NCBI RefSeq assembly: GCF_002072155.1
Contig: NZ_BDIY01000026.1
Coordinates: 1-41,456 of the forward strand
DNA from: Roseovarius sp. A-2
Lineage (GTDB): Bacteria > Pseudomonadota > Alphaproteobacteria > Rhodobacterales > Rhodobacteraceae
DNA: 41,456 nt
Reading direction: 5' to 3'
Part shown: piece by piece, positions 7,255 to 14,807 of the stretch
How positions within the stretch are numbered: position 1 is the first letter of the stretch
Layout: each line of letters starts with the position of its first letter
Program-made: the position numbers and the translations under genes
The notes under the pieces: model-generated
Seen by the model: only the letters and a program-made list of their open reading frames with translations
What the model was told of the DNA's origin: nothing
Databases searched by the model: none

Positions 7255-8589
7255 TCAGCAGACTTCCATTTGGCGCGCATGGGCGGATTGCGTTCGCGTG
7301 TGATTCCGCTCGCCCATGAATCGTGACACGCGGTAGGGGGTGATGTCGATGTTCGGGATGCTGCCGCCAATCATATCGGCCAGGATCCGGCCCGTCCGGG
7401 CGCTTCCGGTCAATCCAACATGCTGGTGCCCGAAGCCCAGATAGACACCATCGAGATCGGGCAGCTGGTCGATGATCGGGATCGAATCCGTCGGCGCGGG
7501 CCGGTGGCCCATCCAGCGGGTTTCCTTGGCAAAGCGCAGACCGGGAAGGACGCGGTCAACGCCGCGTTTCAGCGCCTCGAACGGCGCGCCCCGCCCCTTG
7601 TTGTTCAATCCGCCGAATTCGACCCCGCCAGCAGCGCGCAGACGTCCCGCCATCGGGGACAGGATGAACTTTCCGCTCGGGACCAAAGTGGGGGCTTTCG
7701 GCATGACTGACGGCTCCCAGAATTCCAGGTGGTATCCGCTTTCGGCCTCGACCGGGATTTTCACGCCGAGTTTTTTGGTCACGAGCGGGGACCACGCGCC
7801 GGCGGTGATTGCAACGGCGGATGCGTCCAGCCGCCCGCGCGGCGTGACAACCCCTGTCGCCCGGCCATTCTCATGGGCAATATCAGTCACTTCCGCGTGC
7901 AGGAAAGTGCCGCCCGAGGCGACGAAGTGGTCCCGCAGGTCGGCCAGATAGGCACCTGGATCCGTGATCTGCCCGTGATCGTGCAGGGTTGCGAGCAAAT
8001 CGAAGCTATCGGGAAACAGCGGATCGCACGCGGCCCGCGCCGCGCCTTCATGCTCGGTCCAGCGGAACCCCAGATCCTTGCGGATGCTCCACCCCAGAGC
8101 ATCTTTCTCGAAAGCGGCGCGATCCTTGAACAGGACGGCAAAGTCACATGGCTTGATGTGGCGGCGCGCTGGAGTGCCTTCGCTCAGCGCCAGATGATCG
8201 TCGAGACTGTTGCCGACGATGGGGGCCATCGCCGATGCGATGCGGCGAACGTCAGCCTCGTTCGCGTGCGACAGATAGCGCAAGGCCCACGGGAGCAGCT
8301 TCGGCAGGTAAGGCCAACGCACAAAGATCGGATCGGACGGGTTCAGCAGCATTTTGGGCAGTTTGCCCAAAAGCCCCGGCATCGTGACCGGCAATACCGA
8401 AGACGACGCCAACACCCCGGCATTGCCGAAGCTGGCCCGATCTCCGGGCGCGTCGGCCTTGTCGATCAACGTGACCCGGCGTCCGGCCCGTTGCAGCCAG
8501 ATGGCCGTCGCAATCCCGACCATGCCGCCGCCAACCACGACGACGGGTGGTATCTGGTCCGTTGCGGGATTGCGCGGCTCACTTGGCAT
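7255..8589 (-). CDS. FAD-dependent oxidoreductase, D-amino-acid dehydrogenase (DadA)-like
   Basis: A 444-residue DAO-superfamily flavoenzyme. Residues ~15-45 form the dinucleotide-binding fold (VVVVGGGMVGIATAIWLQRAG, ending in acidic LIDK). A FGNAGVLASSSVLPVTMPG block typical of DadA-type dehydrogenases follows, and the C-terminal FAD motif is near LGFGHQHVGLTGSARTGRILADMI. It is expected to oxidise a D-amino acid or N-substituted amino acid to the imino acid, passing electrons to the respiratory chain or to oxygen. It begins 5 bp after the class III aminotransferase gene and one base before the first permease gene, so it belongs to the same operon. The exact substrate cannot be read from the sequence. 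Confidence 0.88.
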   Translation of the reverse strand: MPSEPRNPATDQIPPVVVVGGGMVGIATAIWLQRAGRRVTLIDKADAPGDRASFGNAGVLASSSVLPVTMPGLLGKLPKMLLNPSDPIFVRWPYLPKLLPWALRYLSHANEADVRRIASAMAPIVGNSLDDHLALSEGTPARRHIKPCDFAVLFKDRAAFEKDALGWSIRKDLGFRWTEHEGAARAACDPLFPDSFDLLATLHDHGQITDPGAYLADLRDHFVASGGTFLHAEVTDIAHENGRATGVVTPRGRLDASAVAITAGAWSPLVTKKLGVKIPVEAESGYHLEFWEPSVMPKAPTLVPSGKFILSPMAGRLRAAGGVEFGGLNNKGRGAPFEALKRGVDRVLPGLRFAKETRWMGHRPAPTDSIPIIDQLPDLDGVYLGFGHQHVGLTGSARTGRILADMIGGSIPNIDITPYRVSRFMGERNHTRTQSAHARQMEVC

Positions 8590-8594
8590 ATGAC

Positions 8595-9923
8595 TTATTC
8601 CAGCCGCGCTTTTTCAAGATCGGCAAAGCTGCGATCCAGCGCATCCAGCACCGGCTGCACGTCCTCCATCTGCAAACACAGAGGCGGCACCATGCGCAAC
8701 ACGTTTTTGAAGGTGCCGGATTTCGACAGGATCAGGCCATGCTCACGGGTCCGCTCAAACACATGGGCTGTATGTTCCGGTGCCGGTTCTTTGGTGTCGC
8801 GGTCCTTGACCAGTTCGATGGCTTGCATGAAACCACGCCCCCGCACGTCGCCGATAATCGAGTAGCGATCTTTCAGCTGCGCGAGCCCCTCGCTCAGCTT
8901 GGCACCGACCGTCTTGGCGTTGTCGATCAGGTTGTCTTCGCGGATCACGCGCAGCACGGCACGCGCCGCCGCACAGGCAACCGGGTTGGCACCGTATGTG
9001 TGGAACAGAAACTTGCCGGCCATGCACTCGGCAATCTCTTTCCTGGCGACGACAGCCCCGATCGGGATGCCATTGCCCAAGCCCTTTGCGATGACCATCA
9101 TATCCGGCACGACGCCGTGATGATCGAAGCACCACATCGCGTCTCCGGTTTTGCCAAAGCCGGACTGAACTTCGTCGATAATCATCAGACCACCCGCCGC
9201 GCGGATTTTCTCGGCGGCACCCTTCATGTAGCCGGGTGGCATCGGAATGATCCCTCCGTAACCCTGAACAGGCTCGATCAGCATCGCCGCCAACTCGCCG
9301 CATGTGGAATATGCGATCGTGCGATCGATTTCGTCCAGATAGGGATCTGTCCCCGGTCCGAAGATGCCACGATACTGGTTCGGCTCTGCCGCGAACGAGA
9401 TGTTCGACAGCTGCGCCACGTTGTGGCGAAACCCGTGCACACCCGTGACGGCTTGGGCACCATACGTGGCACCGTGGTAGGAATTGCGCAGCGCGACGAT
9501 GTCATGGTTCCCGGTCGAGGCCCGCGCCATCATCATTGCAAGATCGATCGCTTCGGCACCCGAGTTCGTGAAGTGAACGACCCATTCATGACCGGCAGGC
9601 ATGGTCGCCGCCAGCTCTTCGGCCAGATGGGCGGGTACAGGATGGTGAAACATCGTGGTGCAGTGGGTAAGCTCCTTCACCTGGTCGGTGACGGCCTCGA
9701 CAACTGCCGGATGCGCGTGACCCACACTGATACACAGGTTCATGCCCAGAAGATCGGTCATCTTGTTGCCAAGCTCGTCCCAGCAATACTGCATCTTTCC
9801 GTTTTTCAGGATGAGTGGCTTTTGATAGGGCACGAATGCGCGCTGAGACGCGGCATAGTACCTGTCACGCTTTTCGATTATGGATTTCGTTGACCAATCC
9901 ACATCAGGTGTCATGTCGCTCAT
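8595..9923 (-). CDS. Class III PLP aminotransferase (AGXT2/omega-transaminase type)
   Basis: A 442-residue fold-type I, class III aminotransferase. Seen are the PLP phosphate motif NSGAEAIDLAMMMAR (~120-135), the SYHGATYG block, LIEPVQGYGG, the Asp-bearing LMIIDEVQSGFGKTG (~247-260) and the Schiff-base Lys in IAKGLGNGIPIGA (~residue 280). The closest family in character is alanine-glyoxylate / beta-aminoisobutyrate / 4-aminobutyrate-type transaminases. The ATG at 9923 is chosen because a GAGGA ribosome site lies 8 bases upstream; a TTG at 9932 is possible. It is the first structural gene after the MocR regulator and would move an amino group from the imported substrate to pyruvate, glyoxylate or 2-oxoglutarate. 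Confidence 0.9.
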   Translation of the reverse strand: MSDMTPDVDWSTKSIIEKRDRYYAASQRAFVPYQKPLILKNGKMQYCWDELGNKMTDLLGMNLCISVGHAHPAVVEAVTDQVKELTHCTTMFHHPVPAHLAEELAATMPAGHEWVVHFTNSGAEAIDLAMMMARASTGNHDIVALRNSYHGATYGAQAVTGVHGFRHNVAQLSNISFAAEPNQYRGIFGPGTDPYLDEIDRTIAYSTCGELAAMLIEPVQGYGGIIPMPPGYMKGAAEKIRAAGGLMIIDEVQSGFGKTGDAMWCFDHHGVVPDMMVIAKGLGNGIPIGAVVARKEIAECMAGKFLFHTYGANPVACAAARAVLRVIREDNLIDNAKTVGAKLSEGLAQLKDRYSIIGDVRGRGFMQAIELVKDRDTKEPAPEHTAHVFERTREHGLILSKSGTFKNVLRMVPPLCLQMEDVQPVLDALDRSFADLEKARLE

Positions 9924-10068
9924 TTTTCGCAATCCTCATTGGGTAACATAGGTCTGTGACCTGCCGTCATGGTACCGGTTGCCGGTTGATTAGACAGAGC
10001 ATCACACATTCACGAGACCCTGTGCATGGACAGTTCGCGGCAATAGGCAGGACAGTTGCAAATGTTTT
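9924..10068 (-). promoter_or_regulatory. Probable promoter/regulator region of the amino-acid cassette
   Basis: These 145 bp separate the MocR-type regulator from the first structural gene, both on the minus strand. They contain a head-to-tail repeat of CCGGTTG at 9975-9981 and 9982-9988. MocR regulators typically bind direct repeats, so this is a candidate operator. A TATGTT hexamer near 9945 (minus strand) could be a -10 box, without a convincing -35. This is an inference from pattern only. Confidence 0.35.
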
Positions 10069-11547
10069 TCACTCGGTCGCCTGGCGGACTTCCTGCGCAA
10101 TAATTTTAATCCCGTCGAGGATCGCCGCGCGCGATAAAGCCGCGAAACCGAGACGAAGTTTGCGGCTTCCCTCGGACGGGTCGCGATAAAAAACCGAACC
10201 TTCGTCGACCAGAACCCCACGGTGTTTCAGTCGCCGCGCCAGATCCGTCGTGTCGAGATCGGCCGGACCCGTCAGCCAGACACAGGTGCCACCCCGAGAT
10301 ACCTGCAGATCGAAGTCCGGCATGTATTCCGTCAGCGCAGACAGCATGATTTCCCAGCGCGATTTGTACCGCCGCTCCATCCGGCGCAGATGCGCGTCAA
10401 GCGCGCCGCTTGCAATGAAATGCGCCATCGAATCCTGTAGCAATATTGGCGGATGGCGCATGTTCGAACGCCGGATTGCCTTGGCCTCTCGCACGATGTC
10501 GGGATGGGCCACCATATACCCGATACGCAGTCCCGGAGCGACGCTTTTGGACAGGCTCCCCACATAGATCGTGCGGCCCGACGGGTCCAGTGATCGAATG
10601 GGCCTCTCACGGGTTTTGACAAAGTTCAGCTCCGCTTCGTAGTCGTCCTCGCAGATCAGGAAGTCATCTCGGGCCGCACGGGCGCAAAGCGCAAGCCGCC
10701 GCTGCCGCGGCATTGTGACCGTGGTCGGGAACTGGTGACTGGGGGTCGTGTAGACCAAACCCACTCCGGCTGGGATCCGATCGACGATCAATCCGCACTG
10801 ATCCACCGGAACGGCGCACAACCTGTTTCCGGCAACTTCGAACGCGTTTCGCGCCTCAGGGTAGCACGGGTCTTCGATGGCGACGCTTCTTCCCACATAG
10901 GCGTTCAGCATCGCCAGCAACGAGATGGCATTCTGAGCGCCTGACGTGACCAGAATTTCATCCGGCTCGGCGCTGATTCCACGATACCCCAAAAGGCGTT
11001 GCTGCAACTGCTTGATGAGATTGGGGCTGTCTGCCTCGCCCGCGTCGCGGCTCCAGCTGGCGAGCGCCGAGGCGGCCATCGCTGCCCGCATGCTTTCGCG
11101 CCATTCCTGGATCGGAAACCATTTCGGATCGATCTGATTGTAGACGAACGGATACGGATAGCTGCTCAAATCCTTTGGGTGATCCACCTTCGCCATCTGC
11201 GACGGGCGCTGGACATGCGACATCATTTTCTCCAATGGCGAAGGCCCGGATGTTTTTTCATCTTTGCTCGCGATTGCGGCGCGTTCGCGGTCTGCAACCG
11301 CTTCGTCGACAAAATAGCCGCTGCGATCCTTCGACGTCACCAAACCGATATCGATCAACCGGCAATAGGCATCGTGAACGGTATTGCGCGACACGCCCAA
11401 ATGCGCCGACAAATCCCGGCACGAGGGCAGGGGCGCGCCCCTGGGGAACAAATCCCGAGCGATCGCGGAGCTGACGAGTTCACAAACTTGATCGCGAAGA
11501 CACAATGTCGAGTCTTCGGGCAGTGTCAGGAAGTGCGCTTTGAGCAT
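10069..11547 (-). CDS. MocR/PdxR-type regulator (GntR HTH fused to aminotransferase-like domain)
   Basis: About 492 residues. The N-terminus is a GntR-type winged helix (LRDQVCELVSSAIARDLF; then LPSCRDLSAHLGVSRNTVHDAYCRL). After a linker rich in Lys, Ser and Pro comes a full fold-type I aminotransferase domain (LVTSGAQNAISLLAMLN; CEDDYEAEL; SLSKSVAPGLRIGYM with the PLP Lys). Such proteins sense PLP plus an amine or amino acid and activate or repress neighbouring transport and transaminase genes; TauR, GabR and EnuR are examples. The start is uncertain: ATG at 11547 or TTG at 11571. An IS5 element sits 60-80 bp upstream, so its native promoter may be displaced. It most likely controls the downstream cassette. 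Confidence 0.9.
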   Translation of the reverse strand: MLKAHFLTLPEDSTLCLRDQVCELVSSAIARDLFPRGAPLPSCRDLSAHLGVSRNTVHDAYCRLIDIGLVTSKDRSGYFVDEAVADRERAAIASKDEKTSGPSPLEKMMSHVQRPSQMAKVDHPKDLSSYPYPFVYNQIDPKWFPIQEWRESMRAAMAASALASWSRDAGEADSPNLIKQLQQRLLGYRGISAEPDEILVTSGAQNAISLLAMLNAYVGRSVAIEDPCYPEARNAFEVAGNRLCAVPVDQCGLIVDRIPAGVGLVYTTPSHQFPTTVTMPRQRRLALCARAARDDFLICEDDYEAELNFVKTRERPIRSLDPSGRTIYVGSLSKSVAPGLRIGYMVAHPDIVREAKAIRRSNMRHPPILLQDSMAHFIASGALDAHLRRMERRYKSRWEIMLSALTEYMPDFDLQVSRGGTCVWLTGPADLDTTDLARRLKHRGVLVDEGSVFYRDPSEGSRKLRLGFAALSRAAILDGIKIIAQEVRQATE

Positions 11548-11628
11548 CGTGGCATCCGATGTGGGCCTCAAGGAAGGTTATCCAGCTTAGATTGAGTTGC
11601 CAAGGCGGCGCTTCTATCGCATCGGAAC

Positions 11629-12792
11629 GGCGTTGTTGCAGGGATCGTCTCCGAGCTGATATCGGTTGCGATCTGTTCTCTTGAGGGTGCTGTAGATGCC
11701 GCACAAGTTCAATGCTGATCGTCGTGACAAAATCCCGAAGCAAAAGCATCGGGTGAACAACTGGACTGAGTATAACGAAGGCCTGCGGCGACGTGGTGAT
11801 CTGACTGTCTGGATCAGCGAAGAGGCGCTTGCCTTGTGGTCGGCACCACCGCGAACGACGCCTGGCGGTCAGCCTGTCTATTCGGATTTGGCGATTGAGC
11901 TTTGCCTGACCTTTGGCATGGTGTTCAAGCAGCCACTGCGCCAGACCCAAGGCTTGATGCGCTCCATCGCCGGGCTGCTGGGGATGGATATCGCGGTGCC
12001 GGACTTTTCCACTCTATCGCGCAGAGGCAATGGGTTGAGCTTGTCCGCCAGAACCGCCTCCAAGAGCCCCAAGCCGCTAAAGCTGGTCGTTGATAGCACG
12101 GGCCTGAAGATCTTCGGCGAAGGCGAATGGCTGGAGGAAAAGCATCAAACCAAGCGTAACCGGCGCTCTTGGCGCAAGCTGCACCTCGGTCTTGACCTTG
12201 TCAGCGGTCAGATCGTCTGCTCGGATCTCACCAGAGATGATGTCGGTGATCCGACCGCCCTGCCGGGCTTGCTGGATCAGGTCGATGGCCCGCTTGACCT
12301 GTTTCTGGCGGACGGCGCTTACGATGGAGAGCGAACATACGTCGTTCTTACCGCACGCTTCGGGTCAATGATCAAAGTCACGATCCCACCGCCCAAGAAC
12401 GCGATCCTGAGCCCCGACACTGCCCGGAACCCGGGCATTCGTGATCGCCATATCGCCGATATACGAACGCACGGTCGGATGGCTTGGCAGAAGGCATCGG
12501 GCTACAATCAGCGCAGCCGGGGTGAAACCCTGATGGGCCGTTGGAAAACCGTCATCGGGCCCAAGCTAAAGGCGCGGTCGTTCGAAAATCAGAAAACCGA
12601 GGCCAGGATTGGCGTCCGTATTCTTAACCGCATGACCGAACTTGGCCGACCCAATTTCGAACGCACCGCCTGAAATCCGTCTCGGGTAGGGCGCGTTCCG
12701 AGTTGGAGTCGATCCGTGCAACACGGCCCAGCACCCTCAAGAGAACAGATCGCAACCGATATCAGCTCGGAGACGATCCCTGCAACAACGCC
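11629..12792 (+). mobile_element. Complete IS5-family insertion sequence, 1164 bp
   Basis: Perfect 64-bp terminal inverted repeats lie at 11629-11692 and 12729-12792 (outer ends GGCGTTGTTGCA; inner ends ...GGGTGCTG). They flank one intact transposase gene. The left repeat ends only 3 bp before the transposase ATG. No clear target duplication is seen directly outside the ends. IS5-family repeats are usually 10-20 bp, so these are unusually long. Remnants of related transposases are at 3-221 and about 31143-31376. The element separates the MocR cassette from the amide operon. Confidence 0.9.
11696..12673 (+). CDS. IS5-family transposase (intact)
   Basis: A 325-residue DDE transposase of the IS5 family (DUF4096-type N-terminus absent). 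The catalytic triad can be placed: Asp133 in KLVVDSTGLKIFG, Asp206 in LFLADGAYDGE and Glu277 in NQRSRGETLMGRWK. The stretch WRKLHLGLDLVSGQIVCSDL is typical of the family. There is no frameshift, the length is full and both terminal repeats are present, so the element could be active. The ATG at 11696 follows the left repeat directly, so the promoter must lie within or outside the repeat. Confidence 0.93.
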   Translation: MPHKFNADRRDKIPKQKHRVNNWTEYNEGLRRRGDLTVWISEEALALWSAPPRTTPGGQPVYSDLAIELCLTFGMVFKQPLRQTQGLMRSIAGLLGMDIAVPDFSTLSRRGNGLSLSARTASKSPKPLKLVVDSTGLKIFGEGEWLEEKHQTKRNRRSWRKLHLGLDLVSGQIVCSDLTRDDVGDPTALPGLLDQVDGPLDLFLADGAYDGERTYVVLTARFGSMIKVTIPPPKNAILSPDTARNPGIRDRHIADIRTHGRMAWQKASGYNQRSRGETLMGRWKTVIGPKLKARSFENQKTEARIGVRILNRMTELGRPNFERTA

Positions 12793-12984
12793 TGTGTCAA
12801 CTATTGACCGGCGCTCCGATGCGAAGCTTTATGGTTGACAACACCACCTTTCTGGTGGTGCTGTATTAAAAGCCTCAACAGCGCGGCTTCTACCAGTAAT
12901 CGCAGACATCAGCGCTTCAAGTGCATGGCAACAGAGCCCTTAGGTGACATAGGAGTCTCCTAGGGCTTTTTTTGTTGGAGATCA
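12793..12984 (+). promoter_or_regulatory. Leader of the amide operon with candidate ANTAR antitermination elements
   Basis: This 192-bp region lies between the IS5 right end and amiC. Three structures are visible. A strong CACCACC/GGTGGTG hairpin (12842-12860) has no U-tract. A weaker AAGCC/GGCTT hairpin lies at 12870-12889. A short GGC-AACAGA-GCC hairpin (12927-12938) has a 6-base loop, and its 3' arm overlaps the 5' arm of the terminator at 12935-12973. AmiR-type ANTAR proteins bind paired hexaloop hairpins of which the second overlaps a terminator, so the layout fits. The published A1/G4 loop rule is not fully met (the loop has A at 1 but G at 5). A weak promoter candidate is TTGACC (12804) with TTTATG (12828), spacing 18. 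Confidence 0.5.
12935..12973 (+). terminator. Leader terminator upstream of amiC
   Basis: AGCCCT at 12935-12940 pairs with AGGGCT at 12962-12967, with partial pairing inside, followed by seven T (12967-12973). It lies just 12 bases before the amiC start codon and ahead of the GGAG ribosome site, so transcription stops before the operon unless the hairpin is prevented. Its position inside an AmiC/AmiR operon leader argues for regulated antitermination rather than simple end-of-gene termination. Confidence 0.7.
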
Positions 12985-14148
12985 ATGATGAAAGCAACGC
13001 TCGAAATCGGTATTGTGGTATCTACGTCGGGGTCTTACGGCGAGATTGGCCAAGCTATCTGTGCCGGTGCTGAGCTGGCAATTGCAGAGGTCAATGCCGA
13101 TTCACGAGCCAAGGTCAGCTTGCGACCGGTTGTCATGGATCCTGGCGGTGTGCCTGCCTCTTATGCAGATGCGGCTAAGGATCTCCTGACAGGTTCGGGG
13201 CTCACCCAAGTGCTGGGTTGCTATACCTCGTCAAGCCGCAAGGAGGTACTTCCGCTTTTCGAGAAGTACGACGCACTGCTTTGGTATCCATCACATTACG
13301 AAGGGTTCGAGACCAGCGACAATGTGATCTACACCGGCGCGGCACCGAACCAACATGTCGTACCGCTGGCGCGGCATCTGCTGGACAATCACGGCAATCG
13401 CGGCTGGTTTGTCGGGTCGAATTACGTTTGGGCTTGGGAGAACAACCGCATCCTGCGGGAGTCGCTGACGGAGGTGGGCGGAACCATCTTGGGCGAGCGG
13501 TATTTTCCGGTCGGAGAAACTGATTTCAGCGCACTCGTTGAGCAGATTGTGCAGGATCGTCCTGATTTTGTGTTCAACACACTCATCGGCGAGTCTTGCT
13601 ATGAATTCCTCCGGCTGCTGCGGGCAGAGGCTGTGGCGTCGGGTTTTGACCAGCCCCGTCGCCTGCCGGTTGCAAGCTGTAGCCTTTCCGAGGCGGAGTT
13701 GCCGCTGATCGGCGATGCTGCGGCGGGGCACCTGTCGTCCTCGGTCTATTTCTCGACCGTCGATTCGCCTGAAAACGCTAGATTTACGGCGCAGTGGGAT
13801 GGCCGATACAGTCATCTGGGACGCGCTTGCGCTGACGGCGAGGCGGCGTATATCGCGGTGCACCTTCTGGCCATGGCGGTGGAAAAAGCGGGATCAACTG
13901 GCCTGTCCGAAGTACGCGAAGCCGCGCGCGGTCTGCGTTTTGCTGCGCCGCAGGGGCTTGTGACGGTCGATCCTGACAATCTGCATTGCAGCATGCGCCC
14001 CCGCATAGGCAGATCCACTGCGGATGGGACGTTTGAAATCCTCTGCGAAGAAAGTAGCCCGGTGCGGCCTGATCCCTATCTGGTATGGGCGAGCGCAAAG
14101 CAGAAAGATGGCCGTCTTGGCCCCGATCACCTGCGGAGCGTCTCGTGA
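12985..14148 (+). CDS. amiC: AmiC-like cytosolic amide sensor / negative regulator
   Basis: A 387-residue periplasmic-binding-protein fold (type I, Leu/Ile/Val-like) without a signal peptide, as expected for cytoplasmic AmiC rather than a transporter receptor. Family phrases are EIGIVVSTSGSYGEIGQAI near the start, LGCYTSSSRKEVLPLFE, LLWYPSHYEGFE, APNQH and, near the C-terminus, RPDPYLVW, all with clear parallels in Pseudomonas AmiC. In that system AmiC binds short amides and holds the antiterminator AmiR inactive until inducer arrives. The next gene encodes an AmiR-like protein and overlaps by GTGA, as expected for a stoichiometric complex. The ligand may be formamide, acetamide or urea. Confidence 0.88.
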   Translation: MMKATLEIGIVVSTSGSYGEIGQAICAGAELAIAEVNADSRAKVSLRPVVMDPGGVPASYADAAKDLLTGSGLTQVLGCYTSSSRKEVLPLFEKYDALLWYPSHYEGFETSDNVIYTGAAPNQHVVPLARHLLDNHGNRGWFVGSNYVWAWENNRILRESLTEVGGTILGERYFPVGETDFSALVEQIVQDRPDFVFNTLIGESCYEFLRLLRAEAVASGFDQPRRLPVASCSLSEAELPLIGDAAAGHLSSSVYFSTVDSPENARFTAQWDGRYSHLGRACADGEAAYIAVHLLAMAVEKAGSTGLSEVREAARGLRFAAPQGLVTVDPDNLHCSMRPRIGRSTADGTFEILCEESSPVRPDPYLVWASAKQKDGRLGPDHLRSVS

Positions 14149-14807
14149 AGGCCGCTGTCAAGACAAATTTCCGCGGCATGCGTGCGCTGGTCGTACTTGG
14201 GAACGATAGCAACCGCCTTGCGCTCGCTTCTGTGCTTGGAAAGCTTGGCTTGGACGTGCAGCTACATGACCCTCATGACGCTGGCGTGCAGACGGCGCTT
14301 GAGAAATGTGACGTGGTTCTGCTGGACGCGGATGTCAATCTCGAGGTTCTGTCCGAGCCCAATGCGCTGCCTGACGTGCCTTGCATAGCTCTTATCGGAA
14401 CCGAAACACCAAGCCAACTTGCGCGCGTGGTACGACAAGGCTGCATAAGCCATATTCTGAAACCGGTTCGGAGCTCAGGGGTATTCACTGCGCTGTTACT
14501 CGCGGTGAACGAGCACGAGAAACGCCAGAAGATCGCGAGAGAAATGGCCGTTTTGCGTCAGCGCCTGGCCGGGCGGCGTGAGGTCACGGCTGCAATTCTG
14601 AAGCTGATGATGGCCGACGGCATCGACCAGGACGCGGCCTATGAAAGGTTGCGTGTCGAAGCGATGAACCGGCGCATGCCCATTGAAGAATTGGCGCGTG
14701 AATACTTGGCCTGCGACGCGCGTGCCCAGGGGGGCGGTCGGCGCCCGCGGATCAAAGCCGACGACACTGCAAAGAAACTATCCACCAACAGGAGACTTAG
14801 ACAATGA
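14145..14807 (+). CDS. amiR: AmiR-like ANTAR-domain transcription antiterminator
   Basis: About 220 residues from a GTG at 14145 overlapping the amiC stop; an in-frame ATG at 14085 would overlap amiC by 64 bp and is less likely. Residues ~10-125 are a pseudo-receiver domain (MRALVVLGNDSNRLALASVL; VVLLDADVN; ISHILKPVRSSGVF) lacking a full phosphorylation set. A coiled coil follows (HEKRQKIAREMAVLRQRLAG), then the ANTAR RNA-binding domain (~137-192; AILKLMMADGIDQDAAYERL, then EAMNRRMPIEELAREYL). It should bind the nascent leader RNA and prevent formation of the terminator at 12935-12973. The C-terminal tail is basic. Its stop overlaps the next ATG (14804-14807). Confidence 0.88.
   Translation: MKAAVKTNFRGMRALVVLGNDSNRLALASVLGKLGLDVQLHDPHDAGVQTALEKCDVVLLDADVNLEVLSEPNALPDVPCIALIGTETPSQLARVVRQGCISHILKPVRSSGVFTALLLAVNEHEKRQKIAREMAVLRQRLAGRREVTAAILKLMMADGIDQDAAYERLRVEAMNRRMPIEELAREYLACDARAQGGGRRPRIKADDTAKKLSTNRRLRQ

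Noticed and set aside
6636..7319. A long plus-strand frame opposite the first permease
   Set aside because: Charged repeat-like translation with no family features, fully explained as the complement of a membrane-protein gene.
8547..9893. A 448-codon open frame on the plus strand opposite the class III aminotransferase and the end of the FAD oxidoreductase gene
   Set aside because: It is a high-GC antisense shadow: the minus strand carries all the motifs of the known families, and the plus-strand product has low-complexity His/Arg-rich sequence with no similarity.
12842..12860. The CACCACC/GGTGGTG hairpin as a terminator
   Set aside because: It is a strong 7-bp stem but lacks a following T-run. 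The true terminator of the leader is at 12935-12973.
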